Below, piece by piece: positions 8,258 through 17,374 of a DNA stretch of 64,000 nucleotides. The notes under the pieces are model-generated. The model was not told the origin of the DNA. It did not search any database and saw only the letters and a list, made by a program, of their open reading frames with translations. A program made the translations under genes and the position numbers. This stretch comes from Mycobacterium sp. PSTR-4-N. GTDB taxonomy: Bacteria; Actinomycetota; Actinomycetes; Mycobacteriales; Mycobacteriaceae. The stretch is from positions 434,001 to 498,000 of the forward strand of contig NZ_JAKRFN010000001.1 in the NCBI RefSeq assembly GCF_022348085.1, written 5' to 3'. Numbering within the stretch: position 1 is the stretch's first letter; each line of letters starts with the position of its first letter.

Positions 8258-9880
8258 TCACCCGAAACACGTTCCAGCGCGCAGGATCTTGGCCCGATAC
8301 ATCGCCGCGTCCGCGTCGCGCATGATGTCCTCGACGCTGCGCTGGTCCTCCGGCGACAGCTCGGTGACTCCGATGCTCACGCTGACCGCGCGAAGCCGGC
8401 CATCGAGATGAATCGGTTCTGCGAACTCGTCATGCATGCGCACGGTCAGAGCTTCCAGCGCCGGACGGTCCAGGAATCCGTACAGCAGCACCACGAATTC
8501 GTCGCCGCTGAGGCGGCCGACGAAATCGCCGTCGCGCACACTGTTCCGCAGCCGCCGCGCAGTTTCCCGAAGAGCCCCGTCGCCGGCGTGATGGCCCAGA
8601 TCGTCGTTGATGGCTTTGAGGTTGTCGAGATCGACGAAGAGCACCGCCGCCAAAGGCTGGGCATCCGTCTTCGCCGCCTGCACGAGCCTCACCTCGATCT
8701 GAGCTCGGTTGGGCAACCCCGTCAGCGGGTCGTGGTGGGCCTGGTAGGCAAGGTCGGCTTTGGCGTTGTGCTCTGCGGTGATGTCGGCAAACGACACGAG
8801 CAGCGCTGAGTTCTCCCCATCATCAGGGTCGAGCAGGCAGCAGTTGACCGACAGCCACGCGCGTGAGCCGTCCGCCCGTCCGATTCCCACGACCATGTTC
8901 TCCAGCGGCGCGTTGGCGAACATCAGCTTCACGGAGCCCAATTCGTTGTCGCCGATCTTGACGCCTCGGCGATTGAAGACCGGGAACGTGAGGGCGCCGC
9001 TAATGTAGTCAGCTACCAGTTCGCCGGTGTCCAACCGCAGGATCCGCCGGGCCGCCGGGTTGATCGTCTGGGGTTTCCCACGTCGATCGAGGACGACGAC
9101 TCCGTCATGCAGGGACCGCACGACGGACTCGAACTGAACTTCGGCTCGTCGCTGCGCGGTGTAGTCGGAACACAGCACCACGTAACCCTCATCCATCGGC
9201 GTGACCGACAGCCGGACATTGACCGGAGAGCCGTCTGCCGAGCGGTGCGTGGCGTGCCCGACGCCACCGCCGGCGACGATGCCGGCAAGGTCGACATCGC
9301 CGTCGACGGCTTCGGACAGCGGCAGGCCGAGAGCCCGCTCGACCGGACGGCGGTAGACCGCCGCGGCGGCAGCATTCCAACTGGCGACGACGCCGTCTGC
9401 CGTCGTGGCGATGATGGCGTCACTGACATGGTTCACCAACGCCGCCTGGTAGCGCAGCGTCGCCTCGGCGGCCTTCTGCGCGGTCAAGTCGCGGAAAATG
9501 ACCTGATACGCAGGTTCGCCGTCCCAGCTGGTCAACACCGATACCGCTTCGACCACCAGCGGGCTGCCGTCGAGGCGCCGAAGGACGGCTTCTGAGGCCG
9601 GTGAGCTGTCGCCTTCTTCGCGCAGTGCAACGATCCGTGTCAGCATCGAGCCGATCGAGTCGGGCTGGACGAAATCTGTGATCGGACGCCCTACCAATTG
9701 CTCGGCGCTGTGCGCGCCGAATCCTCGTACCCCGGCGGGATTCACGTAGACCACGCGACCATCGGAATGCACGCACATCGGGTCGGGACTGACGTCGACC
9801 AGCCGCCGGTAGCGCTCCTCCGCCGTGTCGACGTGGCGTCCGGAGTTGCCCTCCGCGCTCGATTCCGACGTTGTACTCAC
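8258..9880 (-). CDS. Multi-PAS diguanylate cyclase (GGDEF)
   Basis: This protein of about 540 residues should make cyclic di-GMP in response to a signal sensed by PAS domains. Three PAS-like domains are visible: one starting at YRRLVDVSPDPM, a second at VNHVSDAIIATTADG, and a third at VVRSLHDGVVVLDRRG with its own C-terminal cap. The catalytic domain begins at HHDPLTGLPNRA and carries SGDEF in place of GGDEF, a variant usually tolerated. Exactly five residues before it lies RDGD, a full RxxD inhibitory I-site, so product feedback is expected. No membrane segment is seen. The start is uncertain: GTG 9880 follows GGGGGGA closely, and a TTG at 9910 would also be possible. Confidence 0.88.
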   Translation of the reverse strand: MSTTSESSAEGNSGRHVDTAEERYRRLVDVSPDPMCVHSDGRVVYVNPAGVRGFGAHSAEQLVGRPITDFVQPDSIGSMLTRIVALREEGDSSPASEAVLRRLDGSPLVVEAVSVLTSWDGEPAYQVIFRDLTAQKAAEATLRYQAALVNHVSDAIIATTADGVVASWNAAAAAVYRRPVERALGLPLSEAVDGDVDLAGIVAGGGVGHATHRSADGSPVNVRLSVTPMDEGYVVLCSDYTAQRRAEVQFESVVRSLHDGVVVLDRRGKPQTINPAARRILRLDTGELVADYISGALTFPVFNRRGVKIGDNELGSVKLMFANAPLENMVVGIGRADGSRAWLSVNCCLLDPDDGENSALLVSFADITAEHNAKADLAYQAHHDPLTGLPNRAQIEVRLVQAAKTDAQPLAAVLFVDLDNLKAINDDLGHHAGDGALRETARRLRNSVRDGDFVGRLSGDEFVVLLYGFLDRPALEALTVRMHDEFAEPIHLDGRLRAVSVSIGVTELSPEDQRSVEDIMRDADAAMYRAKILRAGTCFG

Positions 9881-9926
9881 ACTCCCCCCGACAATCCGTT
9901 TGCTGCGCAATCACATTCAGCAACTC

Positions 9927-9941
9927 TGACAGCTGCTGTCA
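9927..9941. promoter_or_regulatory. Perfect palindrome, candidate operator
   Basis: tgacagc (9927-9933), one t, gctgtca (9935-9941): 7-bp perfect arms. It lies between the divergent diguanylate cyclase and ketoacyl synthase genes, about 45 bp upstream of the cyclase start. It is not the LexA or SigF consensus; the binding protein is unknown. Confidence 0.4.
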
Positions 9942-10061
9942 CGAAATGCGTCGCTCCTGAGTATGGCCGCGACCTGGCGTTTGGGCTAGTGCTCCGACGC
10001 TAATTGGGGGCTAATCGAACCAGGGCCCCGCCGGGGCAACGCGACGACGAAGGGACATCAC

Positions 10062-11222
10062 ATGAACACAGCGCACATGGGCATCGCGGGAATCGGGGCT
10101 GTCACCGGTTACGGCTGGGGCAGGACCACGTTGTGGAACGGGCTGGCCAGCGGGAAGCCGGCCGCCACGCTGTATCCGGGTTTCGGGCCTGGCGAGAACG
10201 ACGACGCCTGGTTGGCCCGGGTCCGCGACGAGGGCGATCCCCGCGACGGTCTGAGCCGCTTCGCGCAGGCGATGCGCGCCGCGGCACGCGAAGCCGTCAC
10301 CGACGCCCGCCTGCGCGGCTGGTCACCCGGACCGAGGGTGGGCCTGCTGCACGCGGTCGTGATCGCCGAAGTGGAGGGCTGGCGCGCGTTCTACCTGGAG
10401 GACCACGCCACCCGCCGGGTTCGCGACTACCTGGCGTTGATGCCGTCGACCCCGGTGTCAATGTTGATGCAGGAGTATGGATTTCACGGTCCTGCGATGA
10501 ATGTGTCAGCGATGTGCGCGTCGGGGAACGCCGCGCTCATCACCGCGAAGATGTGGCTGGACACGGGCATGGTCGACGACGTCGTGTTCGTCTCGACCGA
10601 CCTGTCGCTGACACCGGAGAATGTCGAGCACTTCGTCCGGCTCGGCGTCGGTGTCGTCGACACCGATCCGCTCGACGCCTGCCGTCCGTTCCAGGACGGC
10701 AGTCGGGGGTTCCCGGCCGGCGAGGCCGCCGTGGCTTTCGTGCTGTCCCGACGAAGTGACGCGCCCTACGTGCACGTGCTCGGCGGCGCGATGACGCACG
10801 ACGCCTTCCACCTCACCTCGGTGGACCCGTCGCGGACCGAGGTGGACCGCTGCGTGCTCGACGCGTTGTCGTCCTCAGGGGTCGCAGCAACCGACATCGC
10901 TTACCTGAACGCGCACGGACCCGGCACCAAACAGTGCGACACGGTCGAGGCAGCTGTTCTCGACGAGGTGCTCGGCGGCGCCGCCCAGATCTACTCGGTC
11001 AAGCCACTGACGGGCCACTGCCAGGGCGCCGCGGCTGCGGTCGAGGTCGCCGCGGCGGCGCTGGGCTACGCCGAGGGGCAGGTGCCCGCCCCACCGACCG
11101 TCGCACCCGGCCATCCCCGACTACTGGATGGCCTGACGCCGATGCGGGCCGGGCTGACGCTGAAGACGTCGCTGGGCATGGGAGGCCACAACGCGGCCGT
11201 CGTCCTCGCCCCCGTTGCCTGA
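10062..11222 (+). CDS. Stand-alone beta-ketoacyl-ACP synthase-like (KAS/thiolase fold) protein
   Basis: This 386-residue condensing enzyme has the full Cys-His-His triad: C152 in SAMCASG, H284 in NAHGPGT and H318 in KPLTGHCQG. Decarboxylative Claisen condensation is therefore possible. It is shorter than FabF/KasA (about 415 residues) and diverges in surrounding motifs; for example AHGPGTKQCD replaces the usual AHGTGTxxND. No acyl carrier protein, reductase or acyltransferase gene is adjacent. The ATG at 10062 is preceded by AAGGGA. It lies 35 bp upstream of sseA in the same direction and may be co-transcribed with it. The substrate is unknown; it could also be a specialised thiolase-like enzyme. 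Confidence 0.75.
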   Translation: MNTAHMGIAGIGAVTGYGWGRTTLWNGLASGKPAATLYPGFGPGENDDAWLARVRDEGDPRDGLSRFAQAMRAAAREAVTDARLRGWSPGPRVGLLHAVVIAEVEGWRAFYLEDHATRRVRDYLALMPSTPVSMLMQEYGFHGPAMNVSAMCASGNAALITAKMWLDTGMVDDVVFVSTDLSLTPENVEHFVRLGVGVVDTDPLDACRPFQDGSRGFPAGEAAVAFVLSRRSDAPYVHVLGGAMTHDAFHLTSVDPSRTEVDRCVLDALSSSGVAATDIAYLNAHGPGTKQCDTVEAAVLDEVLGGAAQIYSVKPLTGHCQGAAAAVEVAAAALGYAEGQVPAPPTVAPGHPRLLDGLTPMRAGLTLKTSLGMGGHNAAVVLAPVA

Positions 11223-11257
11223 GGATGCCGTGAGCGCTCACCGGTAGGCTGAACGGC

Positions 11258-12145
11258 GTGTCGTTACCGCCTGATCCCAGCCCCGCGCTGCAGTCCTACG
11301 CCCATCCCGAACGGCTCGTCACCGCCGACTGGCTGTCGAGCAACCTCGGGCGGCCTGGCCTGGCCATCGTCGAATCCGACGAGGACGTGCTGCTGTACGA
11401 CACCGGCCACATCCCCGGTGCGGTGAAGATCGACTGGCACACCGACCTCAACGATCCGAACGTGCGGGACTACATCACCGGTGAGCAGTTCGCCGCGCTC
11501 ATGGATCGCAAGGGCATCTCGCGCGACGACACCGTGGTGATCTACGGAGACAAGAGCAACTGGTGGGCGGCCTATGCGCTGTGGGTGTTCACGCTGTTCG
11601 GCCACCCCGACGTGCGGCTGCTCGACGGCGGTCGCTCGCTGTGGATCAACGACCACCGCGACACCACGCTCGACGTGCCGAGCAAGCAGACCACCGGCTA
11701 CCCCGTCGTCGAGCGCAACGACGCCCCCATCCGCGCGTACAAGGAGGACGTCCTCGCCGCGCTGGGGACCGAACCGCTGATCGACGTCCGCTCCCCGCAG
11801 GAGTACACCGGCGAACGCACCCACATGCCCGACTACCCCGAAGAGGGCGCCCTGCGCGGCGGCCACATCCCGACCGCGGTCTCGGTGCCGTGGGGCAAGG
11901 CCGCTCAGGACAACGGAAAGTTCCGCAGCCGTGCCGAACTCGACGAGCTCTACGGGTTCCTCCCCGACAGCGGGCCCACGATCGCCTACTGCCGCATCGG
12001 CGAACGCTCCAGCCACACCTGGTTCGTGCTGACCCATCTGCTCGGCCGCGAAGGCGTGCGCAACTACGACGGTTCGTGGACCGAGTGGGGCAACGCCGTG
12101 CGGGTGCCGGTGGCGGTCGGGGAAGAGCCGGGCGAGGCACCGTGA
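11258..12145 (+). CDS. sseA: Thiosulfate sulfurtransferase (two-domain rhodanese) SseA
   Basis: This 295-residue enzyme transfers sulfane sulfur to an acceptor such as cyanide or a thiol. It has two rhodanese domains: an inactive N-terminal one (residues about 15-135) and a catalytic C-terminal one with C245 in the loop CRIGERSS. The sequence agrees closely with M. tuberculosis SseA (Rv3283), including [28 protein letters not shown] and [11 protein letters not shown]. It starts with GTG and its stop overlaps the start of the next gene by four bases, the same coupling as Rv3283-Rv3284. It probably works with the SufE-like protein in sulfur mobilisation. Confidence 0.95.
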   Translation: MSLPPDPSPALQSYAHPERLVTADWLSSNLGRPGLAIVESDEDVLLYDTGHIPGAVKIDWHTDLNDPNVRDYITGEQFAALMDRKGISRDDTVVIYGDKSNWWAAYALWVFTLFGHPDVRLLDGGRSLWINDHRDTTLDVPSKQTTGYPVVERNDAPIRAYKEDVLAALGTEPLIDVRSPQEYTGERTHMPDYPEEGALRGGHIPTAVSVPWGKAAQDNGKFRSRAELDELYGFLPDSGPTIAYCRIGERSSHTWFVLTHLLGREGVRNYDGSWTEWGNAVRVPVAVGEEPGEAP

Positions 12146-12555
12146 GTATGCCTCCGGCACTCGCCGAGGTGGTTTCCGACTTCCAAGAGGTCGAAGGCCA
12201 GGACAAGCTCGCGATGCTGTTGGAGTTCGCGAACGAATTGCCCGAGCTGCCATCGTCTTTGGAAGAGGCGGCGATGGAACCGGTACCCGAGTGCCAATCC
12301 CCGCTGTTCCTGCATGTCGACGCCGACGATCGCGACCACGTGCGGCTGTACTTCAGCGCGCCGGCAGAGGCACCCACCACGCGTGGCTTCGCCGCCATCC
12401 TGGCCGCCGGTCTGGACGGGCAATCCGCCGACGACATCCTCGCCGTGCCCGACGACTTCTACACCGACCTCGGACTCGGCGCGCTCATCAGCCCGCTACG
12501 GCTACGCGGCATGTCGGCGATGCTGACCCGCATCAAGCGTCGCCTGCGCGGCTGA
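12142..12555 (+). CDS. SufE-like sulfur acceptor protein
   Basis: This 137-residue protein of the SufE family accepts sulfur from a cysteine desulfurase or sulfurtransferase for Fe-S cluster or thiolation pathways. The key acceptor cysteine is C51 in PECQSP, the same position as the active Cys of E. coli SufE. The rest follows the family pattern, with VSDFQEV near the N terminus and a helical C terminus ending in KRRLRG. The GTG start overlaps the sseA stop (GTGA), so the two are translationally coupled. The pair corresponds to Rv3283-Rv3284 of M. tuberculosis. Confidence 0.9.
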   Translation: MSMPPALAEVVSDFQEVEGQDKLAMLLEFANELPELPSSLEEAAMEPVPECQSPLFLHVDADDRDHVRLYFSAPAEAPTTRGFAAILAAGLDGQSADDILAVPDDFYTDLGLGALISPLRLRGMSAMLTRIKRRLRG

Positions 12556-12609
12556 TCAAGATCTATCCTTGGATCGGTCGACGCTGATGCACCTCGAGGG
12601 GGCCCTCCG

Positions 12610-14079
12610 ATGACAGACGGTGCATCACCGATCCGCACGCCATCCGCAGGCGACGTCCGCCCCTTCACCGAAGCCGACTATGTGCGGGGTATGACGCGGC
12701 TCGCCGACGCCATCCAGCAGCTCTCCCTCGCGCGGACAATGGACGATGTCGAGCGCATTGTCAGTGCCACCGCCCGGGACGTGACCGGCTGCGACGGCGC
12801 CACGTTCGTGCTGCGGGACGACAACATGTGCTTCTACGCCGACGAGGATGCGATCGCTCCGCTGTGGAAGGGCCGCCGTTTCCCGATGCACTCCTGCATC
12901 AGTGGGTGGGCCATGCTGCACAAGCAACCCGCGGTCGTCCCCGACATCTACCTCGACGGCCGCATCCCCCACGACGCGTACCGGCCGACCTTCGTCAAGA
13001 GCCTGGTCATGGTGCCCATTCGCCGGCGCGATCCCATCGGTGCCATCGGCGCGTACTGGGCACAGCAGCGGCAACCCACCAAGCACGAGGTGGCTCTGGT
13101 GCAGGCGTTGGCCGATGCCACGTCCGTGGCGATCGAGAGCGTGCAGGTCCATGCCGTGCTCGAGCAGACGATCGCCGAGCGCCCGGACCTGGTTCCCGAA
13201 TCGCTGCCCACGGACATGGACGCGACCTTCGCCGCGGCCTTCACCAATTCGCCGATCGGCATGGCCGTCGTCGGGCTCGACGGGAGCTTCCAGCACATCA
13301 ACCGCGAGTTCTGCCGCATCACCGGATATCCCGAGCGGGAGCTGATGCGCCTGACGTTCCAGGACATCACCCATCCCGACGATCTCGACATCGACCTCGC
13401 CGAGGCCTCGCGCCTGCTCGCGGGCGACATCGCCAGCTACCAGATGGACAAGCGGTACTACTCCCGGGACGGGCACGTCATCTGGGTTCGGCTCTCGGTG
13501 TTCATGGCGCACGACGATGCCGGCCAACCGCTGTCGTTCATCTCCCACATCGAAGACATCTCCGCGCGCCGCCGCGACGAGGAGCGCCTTCGACGCCAAG
13601 CCACGCTCGACGCACTGACCGGTGTCTACAACCGCAGCAGGTTCGAAGAAGAGCTTCAGAAGTACGCCGCGCAGGCCTCGCCCAACCCGACCGGCGATCA
13701 GGCCGCCGTGTTCATGATCGACCTCGACGGGCTCAAGCAGATCAACGATCAGCACGGCCACGCCGCGGGCGACACGTACCTCAAGACCGTGGCCGACACC
13801 ATCGGCCGCCGACTACGTGTATCGGACACCGTCGCCCGCATCGGCGGCGACGAATTCGCCGTCCTGATGCCCCACACCACCGCTGCCCAAGCCCAACAGT
13901 TGGCTCAGACGCTGGTCGAGCGGGTCGAGGCGCTGTCCCCGGGCGGCGTCTGCATCGGCATCGCGATGATCACCCCCGACACCGTCGGCAGTGCGCTCGA
14001 GCGTGCCGACCGCGCCATGTATCGCGCCAAGCGCCTCGGCGGCAACCACTGGTGCGGCCCGGAACCGTTCGCCGACTGA
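12610..14079 (+). CDS. GAF-PAS-GGDEF diguanylate cyclase
   Basis: This 489-residue soluble sensor enzyme should make cyclic di-GMP. A GAF domain covers about residues 25-195 and contains the MHSCISGWAM and PIRRRDPIGAIGAYW segments. A PAS domain follows (AFTNSPIGMAVVGLDG to the HIEDISARR cap), and the catalytic domain starts at TLDALTGVYNRSRF with intact GGDEF. RVSD lies five residues before it, a complete RxxD inhibitory site. The ATG at 12610 follows a clear AGGGGG. It is the second diguanylate cyclase within 5 kb; together with the EAL protein at 1681 it makes three cyclic-di-GMP enzymes in 12.5 kb. The GAF ligand is unknown. Confidence 0.9.
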   Translation: MTDGASPIRTPSAGDVRPFTEADYVRGMTRLADAIQQLSLARTMDDVERIVSATARDVTGCDGATFVLRDDNMCFYADEDAIAPLWKGRRFPMHSCISGWAMLHKQPAVVPDIYLDGRIPHDAYRPTFVKSLVMVPIRRRDPIGAIGAYWAQQRQPTKHEVALVQALADATSVAIESVQVHAVLEQTIAERPDLVPESLPTDMDATFAAAFTNSPIGMAVVGLDGSFQHINREFCRITGYPERELMRLTFQDITHPDDLDIDLAEASRLLAGDIASYQMDKRYYSRDGHVIWVRLSVFMAHDDAGQPLSFISHIEDISARRRDEERLRRQATLDALTGVYNRSRFEEELQKYAAQASPNPTGDQAAVFMIDLDGLKQINDQHGHAAGDTYLKTVADTIGRRLRVSDTVARIGGDEFAVLMPHTTAAQAQQLAQTLVERVEALSPGGVCIGIAMITPDTVGSALERADRAMYRAKRLGGNHWCGPEPFAD

Positions 14080-14172
14080 TCTGGCCCATAGGCGCCGGAA
14101 CATCTGCCACTCCGGTAACGTCGGGCGCTCGGGGAACGACGCAGTAGACAACACCTACCTTGGGGGGCACCT

Positions 14173-14475
14173 GTGACCATGTCGATGACGAAGCGTTCGG
14201 CGTTGGCGCTGGCCGCACTGGCCGCGGCGATGACGGCGGGCGCCATGAGCTTCGGCACCGCGATGGCCAAGGCCGACGACATGCGTCCCAGCCCGTGGGT
14301 GAAGAGCGGCGGTGCGGACGAGGTCCGCCGCGACGCCACCCAGGGCGAGGTACGCGACGGCTACATCCTGGCTCCCGCCGGTGGTGCGATCCGCCAGTCC
14401 CCGGTCGCTACCCCGAACACCAAGGCCGGCGGCTTCGACGGCGTGCGCGTCGGACCCGGTATCGGCGGCTGGTAA
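14173..14475 (+). CDS. Small secreted protein of unknown function
   Basis: This 100-residue protein has a typical signal peptide: MTMSMTKRS, an Ala-rich core and cleavage near AKADD. The mature domain is short (about 65 residues), rich in Gly, Asp and Arg, lacks Cys and ends in GPGIGGW. The GTG at 14173 lies about seven bases after GGGGGG; an in-frame ATG at 14179 is an alternative. Its stop is only six bases from the stop of the converging ABC ATPase gene. I do not recognise its function. Confidence 0.7.
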   Translation: MTMSMTKRSALALAALAAAMTAGAMSFGTAMAKADDMRPSPWVKSGGADEVRRDATQGEVRDGYILAPAGGAIRQSPVATPNTKAGGFDGVRVGPGIGGW

Positions 14476-14481
14476 CCCGCT

Positions 14482-15546
14482 CTAGCGCAACGCTTTTCCG
14501 GTCTCGGCATCGAACAGGTACGTCTTCTCCCGGGGAACGATCAACCCGATCGACGCGCCCGCGTCGTATGACTCACCCGCCGGCGCCTGCGCGATCACCC
14601 GCGTCGGCTCCGGGGTGTCCACCACCGCCGTCACCAAGGTGTGGCTGCCCAGCGGCTCGACGAAATCGACCCGCGCCGGCACCGCACCGTCGGCCTGGGC
14701 ACCGCCCAGCTGCAGATGTTCCGGCCGCACCCCGACCGTCACCGGGCCGTCGGCGCACGGCACCGACGACAGCTCCGCACCGCCGAGCTGCAGCCGGCCC
14801 GAGCGCACCTCACCGCGCAGCAGATTCATCGGCGGGCTGCCCATGAACGCGGCGACGAATGTGTTCGCCGGCCGGTGGTACACGTCGTCGGTGCTGCCGA
14901 TCTGCTGCACCTCCCCGGCCGACATCACGCACAGCCGGTCCCCCAGCGTCATCGCCTCCACCTGATCGTGGGTGACGTACACCGACGTCACCGGCACCTC
15001 GCGGTGCAGCCGCTTCAGGTCGCCGCGAACCTGGTTGCGCAGCTTGGCATCCAGATTCGACAGCGGCTCGTCGAGCAGGAACGCCTGCGGCTCCCGCACC
15101 AGCGCCCGCCCCATCGCCACCCGTTGGCGCTGCCCGCCGGAGAGCTGACCGGGCTTGCGATTCAACAATTCCCCGATCTGCAGCAGTTCCGCCGTCTCGC
15201 GGACCCGCCGCTCGATCTCGGTGCGCGGGGTCTTGCGCTGTTTGAGCCCGTAGGCCAGGTTCTTGTACACGGTCATGTGCGGATACAGCGCATAGTTCTG
15301 GAACACCATCGCGATGTCCCGCTGCCCCGGGCCCAGCCCGTTGACCACGTGCCCGCCGATGCGGATCTCGCCGTCACTGGGCTTGTCCAGACCGGCCAGC
15401 AACCGCAGCGCCGTGCTCTTGCCGCAGCCCGACGGGCCCACCAGGATCAGGAACTCGCCGTCGGCCACCGTCAGACTCAGGTCCTTCAGCGCGGCGACAC
15501 CGCCGGCGTAGCGCCGGGACACATTGCGAAACTCGACCTCTGCCAA
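14482..15546 (-). CDS. ABC sugar importer ATP-binding protein (MalK/UgpC/MsmX type)
   Basis: This 354-residue ATPase energises sugar uptake by the two permeases encoded just upstream in the operon. It has Walker [11 protein letters not shown]-loop [11 protein letters not shown], signature [15 protein letters not shown], Walker [13 protein letters not shown] and switch His in VTHDQ. The C-terminal 120 residues form the regulatory TOBE/OB region of the MalK subfamily ([10 protein letters not shown]). Its length is normal. It is the last gene of a ten-gene operon, four bases after the second permease. In related systems such ATPases are sometimes shared by several sugar transporters. Confidence 0.93.
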   Translation of the reverse strand: MAEVEFRNVSRRYAGGVAALKDLSLTVADGEFLILVGPSGCGKSTALRLLAGLDKPSDGEIRIGGHVVNGLGPGQRDIAMVFQNYALYPHMTVYKNLAYGLKQRKTPRTEIERRVRETAELLQIGELLNRKPGQLSGGQRQRVAMGRALVREPQAFLLDEPLSNLDAKLRNQVRGDLKRLHREVPVTSVYVTHDQVEAMTLGDRLCVMSAGEVQQIGSTDDVYHRPANTFVAAFMGSPPMNLLRGEVRSGRLQLGGAELSSVPCADGPVTVGVRPEHLQLGGAQADGAVPARVDFVEPLGSHTLVTAVVDTPEPTRVIAQAPAGESYDAGASIGLIVPREKTYLFDAETGKALR

Positions 15547-15550
15547 CGTC

Positions 15551-16417
15551 CTACCCCTTGATTCCGGTACTGGCGACCGACTGCACGAAATACCGCTGCG
15601 CGACGACGAACACCAGCAGCATCGGCAACAGGCTCATCACGTTGGCCGCCATCAACAGCGGCCATTGCACGTGATGTGCCCCCTGGAAGTAACTGAGCCC
15701 CAACGGGATCGTCATCTGGTCCTGGCTGGTGATGACGATCAGCGGCCACAGGAAATCGTTCCACGACGTCAGCACGGTCAATGCGGCCAGCGTCGACATC
15801 GCCGGCATCGACAGCGGCAGCACGATCTTGAACAACACACCCAACCGCGACGTGCCGTCGACGCGGGCCGCCTCCTCGAGTTCGACCGGCACGGTCTGGA
15901 AGAACTGGCGCAGGAAGAAGATCCCGAACGCGGTCGCGAGGTTCGGCAGCATCAGCGCGCCGATGTGGTCGATGCCCAGGCCTTCCCACACGTTGTCGCC
16001 GAACCACTTGACGATCAGGAACACCGGGATCATCGTCACCTGGAACGGCACCATCAGGGTCGCCATCAACGTCACGAACAGCGCTCCGCGGCCGAGGAAC
16101 CGGATGCGGGCGAACGCGTACCCCGCGAGGCTGCACACCACGAGGTTGCTGATCAGAACCACCGCGGTCACCGTGAGGCTGTTGAGGAAGAAGTGCCCGA
16201 ACGGGGCCTGCGCCCACGCCTCGGTGTAGTTCGCGAACCGCGGACTGGCCGGAAACAGCACCGGCGGAAAGTGGTTGGCCTCCCCCTCGGTCTCCAGTGA
16301 GGTGATGAGCATCCACAGCAGCGGCACGATGAGCAGGAAGCTCAACGGGATCAGCACCAGGTGCCACGGGCTGAACGGCAGCCGCCTGCGGGTCGGAGTC
16401 GTGGTCACGGCCGTCAT
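15551..16417 (-). CDS. ABC sugar importer permease (MalG/LacG type)
   Basis: This 288-residue membrane subunit has six predicted helices. The EAA loop, where the ATPase docks, reads EEAARVDGTSRLGVLFKIVL, matching the MalG family. The C terminus is IKG. The ATG at 16417 overlaps the stop of the first permease (ATGA), so the two permeases are coupled and probably made in equal amounts. It forms the inner-membrane channel with the permease at 16414-17370. Confidence 0.93.
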   Translation of the reverse strand: MTAVTTTPTRRRLPFSPWHLVLIPLSFLLIVPLLWMLITSLETEGEANHFPPVLFPASPRFANYTEAWAQAPFGHFFLNSLTVTAVVLISNLVVCSLAGYAFARIRFLGRGALFVTLMATLMVPFQVTMIPVFLIVKWFGDNVWEGLGIDHIGALMLPNLATAFGIFFLRQFFQTVPVELEEAARVDGTSRLGVLFKIVLPLSMPAMSTLAALTVLTSWNDFLWPLIVITSQDQMTIPLGLSYFQGAHHVQWPLLMAANVMSLLPMLLVFVVAQRYFVQSVASTGIKG

Positions 16418-17370
16418 GGGTGGTGCGCGAATCTGCGAGACAGCCGAAACTGCACGGCCGTGACGATCAGGATGACGACGAACAGCGCGTAGGCCATCGC
16501 CGCGGCATAGCCGGCGTCGAAGTGCACGAACGCCTGGTCCCACAGGTAGTAGACGATCACCGTGGTCGCCCGCAGCGGGCCGCCGCGGGTGGTGGCGTAC
16601 ACCTCGTCGAACAACTGCAGTGCGTTGATGGTCAGCCACACCAGCAGGAAGAGATTCGCCGGGCCCAGCAGCGGCACCGTGATGGTGCGGAACCGGGTGA
16701 ACGCGCTCGCCCCGTCGATGGCGGCCGCCTCGTGCAGCTCAGCTGGGACACCCTGCAGCGCAGCCAGATACACGATCACCGAGAAGCCCGTCCAACCCCA
16801 GATCGTCATCGCGACGATCACGTAGATCGCCTGCGACGGCGAGGCCAGGAATGGCTGCGACGGCACCCCGACCGCGTTGAGCGCGGCGTTGACCAACCCG
16901 TAGTCCCGGTCGGTGAGCCAGAGGAAGATGATGCCCTGGCTGATCGTCGACACCGCCATCGTGATGTAGGCCGCCGTCCGGTACACCGAGATGAACCGCA
17001 CCGTGCGGTTCATCGCCGCGGCGACGAGCAGCCCGACGATCATCGTGCCGGGGACGAACAACGCCGTGTAGATGATGGTGTGTTTGATCGCGTCGAGGAA
17101 CACCGGGTCGTCGGCCATCTTGCGGTAGTTGTCGAAGCCCACCCAGGGTGTCTCCGGCGTCAACAGATCCGAGCGCTGGAACGACAGCTGCAGGGACATC
17201 AGCACCGGTAGCAGACCGAAGACCCCGATCAGCACCATCGCCGGCGTGACGAGCGCCCACCCGGTCAGCCCGTCGGTGCCCCGCGGCCGCCACCGGCGCC
17301 GTGGCCGGGTGGGTGGCGGCGCGGGCGGTGCCGCCACCCCGGCATCGGAACCGGCGTCCGTGGTCACCAT
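16414..17370 (-). CDS. ABC sugar importer permease (MalF/UgpA type)
   Basis: This 318-residue membrane subunit has a Pro/Arg-rich cytosolic N terminus followed by six helices. Its EAA loop is HEAAAIDGASAFTRFRTITV. The start at 17370 (MVTTDAGSD) lies four bases after the stop of the binding-protein gene. It pairs with the second permease to form the translocation pore for the sugar bound by the lipoprotein at 17375-18655. Confidence 0.92.
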   Translation of the reverse strand: MVTTDAGSDAGVAAPPAPPPTRPRRRWRPRGTDGLTGWALVTPAMVLIGVFGLLPVLMSLQLSFQRSDLLTPETPWVGFDNYRKMADDPVFLDAIKHTIIYTALFVPGTMIVGLLVAAAMNRTVRFISVYRTAAYITMAVSTISQGIIFLWLTDRDYGLVNAALNAVGVPSQPFLASPSQAIYVIVAMTIWGWTGFSVIVYLAALQGVPAELHEAAAIDGASAFTRFRTITVPLLGPANLFLLVWLTINALQLFDEVYATTRGGPLRATTVIVYYLWDQAFVHFDAGYAAAMAYALFVVILIVTAVQFRLSRRFAHHP

Positions 17371-17374
17371 CGAG

